Part shown: positions 40,594-53,624 of the stretch, in pieces | How positions within the stretch are numbered: the first letter of the stretch is position 1 | Layout of the letters: every line of letters starts with the position of its first letter | DNA from: Rotaria socialis | Lineage: Eukaryota; Rotifera; Eurotatoria; Philodinida; Philodinidae | Reading direction: 5' to 3' | Length of the DNA stretch: 64,000 bases | Assembly (NCBI GenBank): GCA_905331475.1 | Contig: CAJNYU010002133.1 | Coordinates: 1 to 64,000, forward strand | Translations under genes and position numbers: made by a program | The notes under the pieces: generated by a model | Databases searched by the model: none | The model's input: only the letters and a program-made list of their open reading frames with translations | Told to the model about the DNA's origin: nothing

Positions 40594-41392
40594 TTAAGAA
40601 AATCAACATCGCCCAAATTCTCTTTTTTGTTTCTTTTTTGTAATAAAATCTAAATGTTTATAAATATATTTCTATATGCTGTTCGTATTTTTAAGAAACT
40701 TCGGTGCTAAAAAATAAAAACTTTTGATTCGTTGTGTATTTATGTAATTTTCTATATGCGTTGTCTTGCTTATAGAAACTAGATCAAATTTTTTGTGTTA
40801 TGTTTGTTTTCTGTCGGACTAGCATGAATGTAGATGTATTTTATTCTTGCAACAATGATTCTCCTTTTGTTTTATTTTTATGAGAATCGAATAAGTTTTT
40901 TTGTTTTTATGTGCGTGCGTATTCGTAATTCTCTATTGGGCAAAATTACAATGACCGATGTTCGAGATTTTGTTTTCAATGTTCTTAAATAGAAGGAAAA
41001 CAACAATGAAAAGTATTTGTTCGTGTTTTCATCTTCAAGATATGAGAGTTCTAATATATTGAAGGCGTTTGATTATTCTACGAAAATATTTTTCCAAGAG
41101 GTAAAATTTGAAAAGTAAAAATAATTATAGAAAGTGAACTTCGAGTAAAAACTAGTCCTGAGAATGTTTTGAATGATAATACTGCTAGAGTGATGCTGAT
41201 GATTTTCGTCAAAGAATTTATGTTAGAACTATATTCACGGTACCAACATCGTTGTGTGTTAATTTAACACGTTTAATACTCGTTTCGACTTGTTTTTATT
41301 TAAAACCAAACATTCCGATTTAAATCTAATGGAAAAGTTCATGAATATAATTATTTGTTTTCTTAGATAATCTTCACGAAGTGATTTTCAAA
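40594..41392. other. Spacer between Rab7 and DPH6
   Basis: About 800 bases of T-rich sequence holding the Rab7 3' end and presumably the DPH6 promoter. No coding segment is visible. Confidence 0.55.
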
Positions 41393-42665
41393 ATGCATGT
41401 GGTCGCTTTAATAAGGTGACTGGTTTCTTTTCGTTTGCGCTTCATAAAAAAATCAAGTCTCTTCTTTTAGTGGTGGTAAAGATAGTACATATAATATGAT
41501 AGAATGTGTTCGACATGGTCATGAAATAGTAGCATTAGCAAATCTACATCCAAACAAAGATATTGGTAATAATGATTTCAATTGAAATTCATTTTATTCT
41601 TCTGATTTCTTTTTTTTTAATAGATGAACTTGATAGTTATATGTATCAAAGTGTTGGACATGAAATCATTGATTTGTTCGCTAAAGCGATGGAATTACCA
41701 TTGTATCGAGCAGAAATAAAAGGTGACGCTCAAACAACAAATAAAGAATATAATCATCCCGTTGATGGAGATGAAGTTGAAGATTTATATGAGCTTCTCG
41801 TTAAGATCAAGGCAAGTTCGATCTCATCTATTTTCTGTTTCGTTGTCCAGACTAATCTAATTTATATTATATTACTACGTATTTCTTTTTAGGAAAAGCA
41901 TACAATCGAAGCTGTGTCTGTCGGTGCTATTTTTTCCGAATATCAGAATAACCGTGTCGCTAATGTGTAAATATCTATCGTTCTTTTTATGTTGACCTAG
42001 TTCTTGTTCTCGGTCATTTGTCTTCATTTAGTTGCCAACGATTGAATCTTCAAGTTCTTGCTTATATATGGCAACGTGATCAACATGAACTACTTAATGA
42101 AATGATCGAATCAAATGTAGAAGCGATTTTAATTAAAACAGCTGCACTAGGTAATATTGAAATGGAATGAAAAAAAAACGAACAATTGATTATTCGTTTT
42201 TATTCAAGGCTTACAACCAAAGCAACATCTTGGGAAAACTCTCGCCGAAATGCGTCCAATACTATTTCAACTAGTTAGTAAAGTTTTTCTTCGAAAAAAT
42301 ATATATAATCTTCTATTCCTATTCTTACTTTTGTTTTGAATATTAAATATCAAAATTTCTCGTTTATAGGCTGAAAAATATGGTATTAATGTTTGTGGTG
42401 AAGGTGGAGAATTTGAAACATTAACATTAGATTGTTCTCTGTTTAAACATCAACGAATTGTTCTGTAAGTCAATCGAAATCGAAAAATTTTCAAAATAAT
42501 CAACAATCAGTTATCATGAAAATGTTGAAATTCATAAATCAATAGAATTTCTTGTTTTCTATTTTATTTTTTAGTGATCAAGTAAAAACAATTATCACAT
42601 CATCGGATACCATAGCACCAGTTGGTTATTTAAAAGTTGAAAAAGCTCATCTAGAACCAAAATAA
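41393..42665 (+). CDS. DPH6: Diphthine--ammonia ligase (DPH6)
   Basis: The enzyme performs the final, ATP-dependent amidation of diphthine to diphthamide on elongation factor 2, in the cytosol. Eight exons, 41393-41415, 41471-41565, 41624-41811, 41893-41966, 42032-42150, 42209-42273, 42370-42464 and 42575-42665, join in phase to 249 aa (human about 267). The N terminus MHVVALISGGKDSTYNM carries the PP-loop ATP-pyrophosphatase signature SGGKDS. Other conserved blocks are VEDLYELL, EAVSVGAIFSEYQ, LNLQVLAYIWQRDQ, KTAALGLQPKQHLGKTL and GINVCGEGGEFETLTLDC. The third intron uses a GC donor (AAG|GCAAGT); the only nearby GT donor shifts the frame. AATAAA lies at 42747. Confidence 0.95.
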
Positions 42666-45600
42666 TCTTCATGTATTATTATCGAATTCTTATCTTTCTA
42701 ATTTAACTGACTGTTGTTTTTGATTAATTTTTTAGAATGCACATACAATAAAACGTAAACGAGTTTCCGGTTTTTTTTTGTTGTTGTATTTCTGATTACC
42801 GTTATAAAATAAAACTCATAGGATATGTATCATTCATATAGTTCACGATCAAAGAGGTACAATTCATGTCACAATTTCCAGTCATAATCATCGATCATGT
42901 GTTGCAATCAGGTAGTAAAAAGCAATCTTTCTCATCATTATTGTTCATCCCCACGGGAGGAGAAGTTTCTACGTAGTTGTAAGAGACTATTATTATTTCG
43001 TGTTTTCTTTTTTTTGTATTCGTTTCAATACCTACTTGTCGGTACTTAACATTTTTTCTTGTTTTTTTATGCAAATACAAAAGATGATTGTTTGTTTGAA
43101 GGTGTCATAGACTACTCTTATTGGATTGTCAAAGCCGCTCATGCATCGATCTCATTTACACTTCACAAATACATATACATACATTGAAAGATAAAAACAT
43201 GCCGATAGACGAAACGATCCGTTCAAGAAGAAGAAGAAAAAAAAAATCAGAGACAATAACACGAGCGTGAGATATCACACTTTTTGACAAGCTCAATCAT
43301 CATGAGAAGGGCGGTACCTTAAACAAATAACCATTGAAACAGACGATAGTTTTTATATACACACACACACACACACACATTTTCTATGTCTTATAGACAA
43401 TATGTTTTTTGTGAACAACCAACCGATATTCGAATTTACTATTTGGTATTTAATATCTGCAATCATTTCCAACACTTGATTGATCCTTTAACATGTGTCG
43501 TAAAAACAACAAAAGCAGTTCTGAGACTTTTTTTCTTTCTCGTATACTATATTTTATTTCATGAACTTTTCTTTATTTGTACGTTTCGTACACATTGATG
43601 AAGCCTAATTAATACAATCTTGAAACCAAATATTAAATAGAGAGAGAGAGAGAAGTTATTATTGATTTGTACTCAATATATATATATATATATATATTGC
43701 ATGATAGTGCTGCCTCCATAACTCAAACGCGATATATTTTATCAAATCTTTGAATGTACATTATCCGAGCATGAATGATAAACGACCGATCGTTTGCTTA
43801 TACTTGTATAATCTTGCTATCCAAGTAGTCGTCTTAAAGAAGCACTTCGTTGATGAATACTTTCTTTCCCTTGATCTATTTTCTTTTGGCGGAAGACATA
43901 TGTCGTTAATCATTTCTTGAAAGCGCAGGAGGGATACGACAGGTAGTGACGAGCATGATAAGTATGCCGAGTGTTGATAGACGTTGCAAACACAGAAAGA
44001 AAATGAGAGAGAGTAATGCCGCTTTACTTGTCTACTTTTCTTCTTCGACGCTATAGCCAAGGTGTTTGTATGCCTGTTAGATTGCACATCCGATCGAATG
44101 AGTAGAAATGAATGACGGCATTCAAGAAATAAAAGCAAAGAAAAAAAGGAAATTCAAATCGGATGTAGAATATTCGCGCCGACGTTAATCAAGTGGAAAC
44201 ATAAGAAGAGGATGCACTTTTGAAATTGAGACGATGATGAAAGTACTTGCACACCTAATCCGATAAATTGATGCCAGTTCAATGAATCAATAGATTTTCT
44301 TTTTATTCGAATAAAGACAAAAAACAGGAGAGGAAAATGAATCTTCAAAAAATTTTAGATGAATGGATAATTTTGCCAAGGTCAAGTTCTAAGTAAAAGA
44401 AGAAAACCGTATTATTAGTCTATACTGCTATTGATTCAAGCGTTTCTCTTCATTACATTTTAATCTTCTCTTTCATTCAAGAGCTTACTACGTTAGTATG
44501 TGTGCGCATATTAATGGTCAAGACAAAAAAAAACACAAAAGCAAGCAACCGGAATGATAGTGTGAAAGGGCGACCGTGTGTATGTATTGTTGCTGTCCGT
44601 TTTATCTTATGCCGCCTGCCTTGATTGGCCTTATCCCCTTGCGGTCGAAACGAAAGGCGTGATTGGAACCGCCTGTTTCAACATACACACAAATATAGAC
44701 AAAAAAAAGAATGAACGGCTAGTTATATAGACAAGTGGGAGTGCGACAAGACGTGTGATGTATATCAGGCCTCCTGCTGACCGATGAAGCAAACTACTGA
44801 TCATAATGATTTAACCGACAGAGAAGAAAAAACTTTGATTCATGCAGAATAAATAGATAGCTAGATAGATAGACAAACTAGCTGTGATGATGATGAGGGC
44901 AGGGCAAATGAACTAATCAACGAACTTCTCTGTTTGACATCAAAACGGCACGTACACCAGCGCATCATTTTCCTTGTTAGATTTGTTTAGAATCTCTCAA
45001 GCACGATTGAATTTCCGTATCAATGACAATATTCTTATTTAAGATAGACAGCAAAAAAATCCACTCTATACAAAAAACTATCATATTCTATTTATTTTTT
45101 GTTGCTTTGTTTCATTATTTCTGTTTTGTTGATCAAAACAAAACAAAAACTTCTTAAAAGTCAAAACAAATCCCTCGAGTGAAAAGTTCATTCTGATTCA
45201 ATATATATTGAAACTGCGGTTCATCTCACACCTTCTTTTGTGTACACGCGTGCATATAGTCAAAATTAGTTATTTGACTTTAAAGAGATGGAAGAAAAAT
45301 GAGATTTAGGGTGTGGTAGCTCATTTCTTCTTATTTTTATTCTTCAAAGAATACCGACTCTTGAATAGTAATACAATAATTATAATTACTTCAAGTATAT
45401 GTAGCTATATGTATGAATTCAAGTTGACACGAGATAAAACGTTCCGATCGAAAAAATTCTCGCACGTGTTGTTTGCATGCACGAACACCGCCGACGAGGT
45501 GATGATGATGATGATGATGATGATAATAGGCTTGACAAATGTGTGCGAGCAAAAGCAATAAAATTCTCGACAGTGAAGAAGATCGGTCTAATTTTTAAAT

Positions 45601-47861
45601 GTATGCTTATGTCTGTATTGACAACACATGTGTCAAATGAACTCTTTTGAAGATCATGCAGACGCACCGACCATCGTCATTCTTTTCACTTTCTAAATGT
45701 GACATGCAAGTGACACCACCCATCGACGACACGTTGATTTTGTTTTATGGTAGACCTTTACACATAAATTATTGATTTTTCAATGATTATAAACGTGAAT
45801 GCTACCGGCTCAATACTCGTGTGTGCGCGATTTCACACTCAATTGCCAATTGTTTATATTTGCTCGTCTTTGAAATCGACTACTCGCCAACACTCATCAT
45901 CAAGGGGTAAAAAAGGGAGAGAGAGAGAGAGAGAGAGAATGAAAGTCGGCGTGCGTGAACGCGTATATATGCCTTTCAATATAGTCTGAACATTTTGACG
46001 TATATGGAATGAGAAAGAAGCAAAATAACTGCCGGCACTTCATATACGTATGTTTGTGTGTCGCTATTTTCGTTTGAACTTTTTTTTTTAAGTGCATTAA
46101 CGTGTGTCAAAGAAATAATAGAAGAAAAGAAATAAGTACAACAAATTAAAAGACTGTTTTAAATAAGAAAGATCGTTTTCTATTTTGTTTTTGTTACTTT
46201 TCAATCGGAATGTTTTTCGAAATACTTGTTGATTCATTTATTAGTTTTCTCTATACAGTTCTGTTTATACACAGACAAAGATAATCTCTACGTTGATGAT
46301 GAAGACGACTGATTATTTGAATCAACAACACACCGAACGGCTCAAAGAAAAGGATCGGTTCGAGATTAAGGTTTTGTTCGCTTTGATCGATACCGCGCAT
46401 CTCTATTGCACGAATTCTTCTTGTTGTCTTTGGTAGATTAAACTAGAACGAAAGTATATTATTTCTTTGTCGTTCTTCTTTTTCTATGTCTGATTATTTT
46501 TTTATTGGTTAATATCGCATTCTACTTATCGTAACAGCCAATACGAATAGAAATCGACGGATCGTGAACACCAATGCGTAACGAGAAGAAGGGCGGTATG
46601 TTCACAGAAGAGACAGAACGAGAAAGAACGCGTATAATCAAACAACATCTTCTTTAATAGAGAAAGAGAAATGGAAAGAGAGGAGAGAAAAGGCGAGAAA
46701 TAGAAATAAGCATCTCGTCTTTCTTCTGTACATGGTGTCAAAGGCGGAGTCAAAGATAGATACACTGATTTAAAAAAAAGGCGCTATAAACAGGAAGAGA
46801 GAAAGAGAGAACGAGAGACAGAGAGAATAAGAGAAAAATATCGACTGGCGTGAATATGTGTCTATGTTATATTCAATTGAATTAGAGACAAAATAGAATG
46901 GTCCTTTTGGCTCATCCATTTCTCATTCCGACACACAACCTGTCTTCCACATCCACTAACTTAATCATAGTAAGTTTTATTAGAATGTGTGAAGAAAATC
47001 AATCGTAAGATTTCTTAATCAAGCGGTAGTCTTCAGCTTCTTCACGCTAAATATTGTCGAGAAATATCTTGTAGGATAGTTATTTACCTAAATAATATTT
47101 AAAATAATAAATCTGTGGGCTACAAGACGGCACGTCTGTTCTAAATCATCATCACAGCAACGATGAAACGAACGGTCAGTCATAGCTTAAAGCTTTCTTC
47201 GATTTGCATACTAATCATCAATCGCGTATATGCACCGCTACTTCATCACATTTTGATGCATAAACAGTTGAGCCGCCCGCCTCTCATTTCGCTTGTTGCC
47301 CAATTAAGTTGATACTATCCCGAATACATTCCTCGTCGTCATCTTCAGAAAAAAGGAGGAACGAAAAACAGAAAGATGCAGTAGCAATTTGGCCTACTCG
47401 CCAACAGATTATCACATTAGAGAATGTCGGCATCGGATAATGAGCCTAAACAACAAGACAACTAGACACGTGCTGTTTTAGTTCAAGCAAAATTAGTTGA
47501 TACAGACACATATATATATATATATATATTGAGATCTGCTTGTCTGCTTTTGATCTTTTTTTGCCCACCCACTATCGGATTTTTTTCAGCTCGTTAGCAA
47601 TGACGAGCCACTTGAGAAATAAATGCATAGGATCGTATATATACATATATATATATATTCTTTTCTTCTACGGAGGTGGAACTTCAAAAAAAATAAAAGA
47701 ACAGAAAACGTCGGTTGTATGCGTATGATTGATAGACAAATGAGAAATCAACGTATTACCATTTCCGATTCGTTCAATTAGTAGTCAAATGATTTATGTG
47801 TAGCCTATTTAATTATACTCACTTTTTATTTTTTATTTTGAAGGATCGAACGAATAATACA
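42666..47861. other. Long gene-free stretch upstream of the SP factor
   Basis: About 5 kb without a coding exon I can support. It is dotted with simple repeats: CA near 43363-43379, GA near 43641-43654, TA at 43676-43697, GAT at about 45500-45523, GA at 45916-45939, and TA at 47511-47529 and 47636-47659. A GC-richer island sits at about 44560-44690 (CCGCCTGCCTTGATTGGCC). Developmental transcription-factor genes often have such long regulatory flanks; that role is inference. A T-rich tract ending AAG lies just before the SP start codon. Confidence 0.45.
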
Positions 47862-48872
47862 ATGTCTCATCCAACTATTGCTCGACCTATACCATTAAAT
47901 CCACGTTCAACTTCAACAACAAAAATGGAAAAACAATCACCACCCCCAATGCCATCATCATGGTTATCATTAGATCGTTTTCATACAGAAGCTGTTATTC
48001 GACAGAAAGCATTACAATTATTACAAACAAGATTTCCTCTGAATGCACTTGATTTTCTTTCATCACTTGCACCACCACCGCCGCCGCCACTGCTGCCGCA
48101 TCCAATTCATCCACATTCACTTGCTGCAATACTTTCTTCATCGAATTCACCAAATAGTTCATCGTCAACTTCTTTCAATTCAAATTCATCAAGTTCAAAT
48201 TCTCCGCCACCCTCATTTTCATTAGCATTTCGTTCACCGTTACTACCGCCACCACCACTACCTTCATCTCAATCATCACGTAAAGAATCAATGAAACAAT
48301 CTTCAGATAAATGGTGGAGTGTCAATGAACATTCGACAAGTTTATTCGGTTCAGTAACACGACGATGTAAACGTTGTCGTTGTCCAAATTGTATAAATCA
48401 ACCGTCAAATGGTTTATCCGACTCATCAACAGCCAAACGTCAACATATATGTCATATTTGTAAAAAAATCTATGGTAAAACATCGCATTTAAAAGCTCAT
48501 CTTCGTTGGCATGCTGGTGAACGTCCATTTCGTTGTCATTGGCTATTCTGCGGCAAAGCATTTACACGTTCAGATGAATTACAGCGTCATTTACGTACAC
48601 ATACTGGTGAAAAACGTTTTGCATGTCCTAAATGTGGCAAACGTTTTATGCGTTCGGATCATTTATCAAAACATTCAAAGACGCATGATATATCATCATC
48701 ATCATCATCAACAGTATCATCATCATCAACAATGATTAGTCAGCAACCAACTAAACTTCTTGAAACAACAATAAGAAGTAATAGTAGTAGTGTCAGTAGC
48801 GAAGAAATATGTGCAGATATTTCCTCACATGAAGATGATGAACAAGATGAAATTATCGATGTGCAATATTGA
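47862..48872 (+). CDS. SP-family (buttonhead-like) zinc-finger transcription factor
   Basis: A nuclear DNA-binding regulator of 336 aa in one exon. The N-terminal half is Ser/Pro-rich with proline runs. The buttonhead box is present as [11 protein letters not shown] (about residues 167-177), which identifies the SP family and not KLF. Three C2H2 fingers follow: [23 protein letters not shown], then [21 protein letters not shown], then [19 protein letters not shown]. Helix contact residues KHA, RER and RHK are those of SP1-type GC/GT-box binding. The first finger has CHIC (C-x2-C) where SP proteins normally have a C-x4-C with Gly-Cys-Gly, so two residues are missing. The tail is Ser-rich and then acidic. 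The ATG at 47862 follows a possible splice acceptor, so a 5' UTR exon is likely. Subfamily (SP5, or SP6-9) is not clear. Confidence 0.92.
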   Translation: MSHPTIARPIPLNPRSTSTTKMEKQSPPPMPSSWLSLDRFHTEAVIRQKALQLLQTRFPLNALDFLSSLAPPPPPPLLPHPIHPHSLAAILSSSNSPNSSSSTSFNSNSSSSNSPPPSFSLAFRSPLLPPPPLPSSQSSRKESMKQSSDKWWSVNEHSTSLFGSVTRRCKRCRCPNCINQPSNGLSDSSTAKRQHICHICKKIYGKTSHLKAHLRWHAGERPFRCHWLFCGKAFTRSDELQRHLRTHTGEKRFACPKCGKRFMRSDHLSKHSKTHDISSSSSSTVSSSSTMISQQPTKLLETTIRSNSSSVSSEEICADISSHEDDEQDEIIDVQY

Positions 48873-49229
48873 CACTTATTCTATTGAAATAATAACAGTG
48901 ATGTATAAACAACCATTTCTTTTTTCGCTTGTTTTTTTCCTTTTCTCTCGAATGTCTCGGTGTTGAATTTGTGTGGTTCTCTTCTTATACTATTGTATTT
49001 GTACATATAAATCAGATTGTCATTGTCTGCTTTTATTTATTCACAAAAAAAGACACTTAAATTGATCACAAAAAGAGCGCTCGTTTTGTTTTTAAAGCAT
49101 TTTTATTCATCATATGTTAATAAATGATGCAAAATTCGAATAGATCAACCGAGATATGTACTGATCAAGTTGGTGATTAATTAATAGAGATAAGAAGAAG
49201 AAAAAAAAATCTGAGATATTTATCTTTAG
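48873..49229. other. Spacer, probably with an unseen first exon of the next gene
   Basis: Contains the SP gene's 3' end (AATAAA at 49119). The first clear exon of the next gene opens directly at an acceptor (49230), so its start codon should lie here, but I cannot identify it. Confidence 0.4.
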
Positions 49230-51710
49230 TTATTATCTATTCCTATTGATGGTCGATGGATATGGGATGAAAAGAGAAAAGAACTTGTTTATGAAAGGTA
49301 GGAAATGAACTTGAAAATCTGTTGATTAATCGATTTCTGATTAAAGTCGAAATCGAGTGAATCAAGATAAAAAATTATCTTCCAATGAATCATTAAAGAT
49401 TGATCTAAGAACTGGTTTTATTTATTATCGAAAACAAAATCGACCATTGCAACACATTATTAAAACAAAAAATAATAACAAAATTACACTTGCTGATGTT
49501 ATTCGTTAGTTTTTGTTTTACAAGAGAGGCTGTTTGCGGTGCATAACTAAATAGGTCTTGTAGGAATTTTCTATACAAAGAATTAACTCCGTTTCTTCTT
49601 TGACATGCTACAATGACTCAAGCTAAAACACATTGTCTATAAGTATTACAGAAGGTGTTAGATGTGTATATTTTAATTTTTATCACATCTTAGAAAGCAA
49701 AAGATTTCCAGTTCAGATGCATACGTCTGCTTACTGTAATATCTTATTAAAGAATAATATTAATTCGAAGCGAATTCTCTTTAATGCGATATACTTACGT
49801 ACGAATGAGTTTCAGATATAAAAATCTTCTTTTCTTTTTTTCAGAAGCGTCGCTTAATGTAATGAGTGAAATTTTTTATATACCTATTGAATTTGAAGAA
49901 TATGTCAGGTAGGAATTATCTTAGTAAAAGAAAAAAATGATCTATTTAAATAGTATGCCGCAAGTAAATGAATTTCTCTTATATTTAATGAATTATTTCT
50001 ATTGGTATTTTGAAATAATGGATAGTAATTTTCCAGCAAAAAACGAACGATATATGTAAAATCAATTTCAAAACTACAAAATTGTCCATTTTTATTCCTA
50101 TAGAGATCGTTCGCAAAGAGAAAAAAATCGAATACGTATTGCATATGCTAATTTATTGATTAATCTACGTGAACTTACTTGTAAATATTCTGTATTACTA
50201 CTGGGTATTAATCTAAAAGATTTTCATCATATGCATAATGGCGAGTAAGATAAATGAATGATAAAAATTTCGAAATATATTTTTCCGTGAAGTCTATTCT
50301 ATTCGTGTACATATCTTGACCGAACAATATATGAATCACTTTTTATTTTCTCTACATATTTTATTTGGATTATATTTTATCGAGAAAATTTCGATTTAAT
50401 CCGAAATGAATTAGCTCGGTAGAATTTAAATTTCTTTTTTTTTTTTTATAAAAATTAATTCGATATTCTGAATTGTAGACTATTTCGAGCTGATGGTGAT
50501 ATTGAAATGCTTCGAATTCCAATGAAAGAAGTAATATGAAACGGATGAATAAAATTTTAAACATATATGCAAATAGAGTTTAGAAGGTCGAATGAAAAAT
50601 GATAAACTAATTGATTGTACAGAAATGTTTTCAAAATCTATCGCAAAAGAAACTGCCCACACGAGAACGAGTGAAAATGAAACTAATGCAATCGCCCCGG
50701 AGCGTATGAAATCGATGATTTGGAATTGGAATAAAATTTCTCAGGAGCGAAATTCTTTGGGTAAACAACGTAGATCAAGAGATATTTTAGAAAAGGATTT
50801 TATTAAGTAAGTTTATATTATGTACGATTTGTACACTAGTTTCTTGACTAGACAAGGTTTGGTTAGTTGAATTATTATTAAAATTCGTTGAAATCTATGA
50901 ATAGAAAAAGCCGAAGAAAATGATCAATTGCATTCATTGGAATTCCATACTAATTTACTAAATTATCGTCGAAGACATCAGGCCATCGTTTCTCAACGGA
51001 AGAATCGTATTCATAGTATTTTAACAAAACAATTAAAGAACATAAATCAAAGTCTTATTGAAGAACAATATCATCATTTAAAGAGTATATGATTTTCAAT
51101 GAGAGATTTACTTGATATGTTTGAAGTTTATTATGTAGGAGAGAAAAAGACAAATCCACAAGTAACTGTGAAAGAACTTGATAGCAAAATACGTGCAAGA
51201 GAAAAGATGAAAAGGTAAGTTAATTTTATATGAAATGATGTGGCGTTTATGTCTTTCATGAAAAATAAATAGAGAACATCTTATTAAAAAACAAATATTA
51301 AAGTAAACTTATTAAAAACAAAAAGGAAAGAATTTAATGAAATCCTAATTTTTCTCACAGTCTGGCACCAGGCAAAAATGCATTTATTTTACCTCCACCA
51401 CCAAATCCATTGGGCAATGCTAACATGTATTATAGATTTCATAGATTCGACTGTTTCTGTTGTTTTTTTTTATAAATTTTACTATTTAGAATAGATGATC
51501 ATACATCTATTTTACCTGAGGTTACATTTCAATTGAAGGAAAAGTAATTAAACGGCAATATAGTTTCTCAATATCAATAAAATTGTTTATTTTAGTATTG
51601 GAATTATTGGTGAATCTTATTCAAATTTTGATCTAACACGTTTGACATTGAAACAAAATATTGACGATAGCATTAATATTCCTAACGAATTTCTTGTAAC
51701 TTTACCGTAG
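49230..51710 (+). CDS. PPP1R36-like protein (5' end not found)
   Basis: Exons: 49230-49297, 49347-49504, 49845-49908, 50104-50244, 50479-50495, 50584-50806, 50905-51084, 51139-51214, 51361-51426, 51490-51543 and 51596-51710. The first has a W-x-W segment (DGRWIWDEKRKEL). Later blocks are KITLADVI, SLNVMSEIFYIP and RIAYANLLINLRELTCKYSVLLLGI followed by HHMHNGELF. Order and character resemble protein phosphatase 1 regulatory subunit 36 (WGRWYW start; LVLGLG-type block; HH then ELF). The C-terminal half is charged and coiled-coil-like (NYRRRHQAIVSQRKNRIHSI) and ends with a proline block (ILPPPPNPLG). Phases agree throughout except 50806/50905, where the obvious donor and acceptor do not match; an earlier donor or a real frameshift is possible. 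The start codon is not located. Confidence 0.55.
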
Positions 51711-52409
51711 AAATGCTTGTGGCTTCGATGGCTACTCATTTTTTTCCTATTTTAGAAATAGCATGATCATATGTCATCTCATTCTAATTCATAGATCGGA
51801 TGAAATCTTTAATATTTATCTTGAAAAGTTGAGCATCCTAGAAATAGTTCGGTCAGATAAAATTTATAAAACAAAATCGAGTTATTTTGATTTTTAAAAT
51901 GACTTTCCGATGATTTGAAAAAGCACGTAGGTCACTCTTCTCGGATAGCATTCTTTTATTTTCTTCGTTGTGAGTTCCCAATGATGCGTTTCAAAGCTGT
52001 TACTTGTCAGTCATCCAATCAAATCAATAAAAGTTGTGACCATGTATGCGTTGATTTTACTAGAACTATAAAAACAAAGATTGCTTTAGTCATGAATATC
52101 CAAAACTTTAACAACAATTTCATTGAATTTTACTAGAGTAACCTCAGACTAGAATCTCCGTAGTTTATCTATCTCATTATGATTGATTTTAATTCAGATG
52201 CATATTAGATAATAAAAAAACGTGTCTATGTGAAAATGAGCAGAAAGTTAGCTAGCTTTTATTTATTTCATATTAAACTATATGATGTGACTCGCATAAT
52301 ACAATGATGTTCCATTAACAACAAAATATCAAGTTCTCAACAATAAATCTAAAACGAAACAAGCTGGAAGATGTTTTCACCCAGCAACAGATTTTTAAGT
52401 GTCTTATAT
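51711..52409. other. Convergent spacer between the PPP1R36-like gene and the desaturase
   Basis: About 700 bases between two genes ending toward each other. No coding exon is seen; the 73-codon frame at 51915-52136 has no support. Confidence 0.55.
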
Positions 52410-53624
52410 TTAACTTGAGAAATGTTTTAATGTTTGAAAATTTCGTTGCCAAATTGACCAAACACTTTCAATTTTATATTTAATACCATTATCTTTTGCC
52501 CATTGTTGAACAATGGGTCTCACACGAGCGTAATTATATTTTGGCATCGTCGGAAATAAATGATGTTCTAATTGATATTGCATTCCGCCCCATAACCATT
52601 CCATAAAAAAATTATCACATCGCGCATCACAAGTTGTTAAGAATTGTGTTTCAACAAATGAACGGCTAGAATCATTTAACATTTCTTCACTTTGATGTGT
52701 TGCTGTAACAATAATGGCAACAAGAAAACCACCAAAAAGTACTGAGCCCATAGCTACTTGCCAACCAAGCATACAAAGCCAAATATAGCTTGGTAACATA
52801 AAAGCAAGTTCATAGTAGAGCGATGAATAATATGAATATTGAATAGATTGCCATCGCCAACTTAAATACAATAATGAATAGACAGGCATAAAATAGTAAT
52901 GTTGATAAGCTCGAAACCAAAAATCTTTTTCTTTCGGAGGAAAAAATAAATGAAATACTGGATCATTAGCTACATCTGTATCGATGCCAAGATTATTCGT
53001 ATAGATATGATGAGTATTATGCTTCCGCGACCACCAAGTTGGACTAAATGCATTAATGAAACCTGATAATGTTCTACATAACCATCGCATCCATGTGCCT
53101 CTTCCATGAGCATAATCGTGTCCAATCCAACCTGATTGCTGCATACCAAATCCAATAATAATCATAGCTAAAAGATTATATCCCCAATAAAAATGGCAGA
53201 ATGTACCAAATAAACACATGACATAAACGGAAATTTGATAAAATGATTCCCAAAATAATGATCGATTAAAATGACCTTCTTTAATTAATTTTTCACGTAA
53301 TTGTCGAAATGAAAATGTAAGATTCGTTGTTTCTATATATGGTAGTGTGTATTGAGTTTGAAGTGGAGAGCAAGGTTTTAGATTAGACAGCCGTTTAAAA
53401 GCATCTTCACTATGAAGAGCATAAAATGCATCGGTTGCATCTTTGCCATTTAAATGCTGTAGAATTTCTCGACCACCTGGATGTATATTTTGCCATTGTG
53501 TTAGATCATACCATTTTTCATTGATAAATAAACATAAACGATTGTCATTGATGAGTGATGATGATGGATCAGTGTGATAGGTAGTTGTTAATATCTTATG
53601 ATTTGTCTCACCATTAGGAGCCAT
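52410..53624 (-). CDS. Cytochrome b5-fused front-end fatty-acid desaturase
   Basis: A 404-aa endoplasmic-reticulum enzyme that inserts a double bond between an existing one and the carboxyl end of a fatty acyl chain (delta-5/6/8 type) or acts on sphingoid bases. One exon, unlike its neighbours. The N-terminal cytochrome b5 domain has HPGG at residues 48-51. Three histidine boxes coordinate the di-iron site: H169-DYA-H173, H202-NT-HH206 and Q351-LE-HH355. The Q in place of H in the third box is characteristic of front-end desaturases. Hydrophobic segments lie at about 131-160, 247-305. The length is slightly below the usual 430-450. Lack of introns could mean retroposition or horizontal origin, but base composition matches the surroundings. 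Regiospecificity cannot be told from sequence. Confidence 0.92.
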   Translation of the reverse strand: MAPNGETNHKILTTTYHTDPSSSLINDNRLCLFINEKWYDLTQWQNIHPGGREILQHLNGKDATDAFYALHSEDAFKRLSNLKPCSPLQTQYTLPYIETTNLTFSFRQLREKLIKEGHFNRSLFWESFYQISVYVMCLFGTFCHFYWGYNLLAMIIIGFGMQQSGWIGHDYAHGRGTWMRWLCRTLSGFINAFSPTWWSRKHNTHHIYTNNLGIDTDVANDPVFHLFFPPKEKDFWFRAYQHYYFMPVYSLLYLSWRWQSIQYSYYSSLYYELAFMLPSYIWLCMLGWQVAMGSVLFGGFLVAIIVTATHQSEEMLNDSSRSFVETQFLTTCDARCDNFFMEWLWGGMQYQLEHHLFPTMPKYNYARVRPIVQQWAKDNGIKYKIESVWSIWQRNFQTLKHFSS

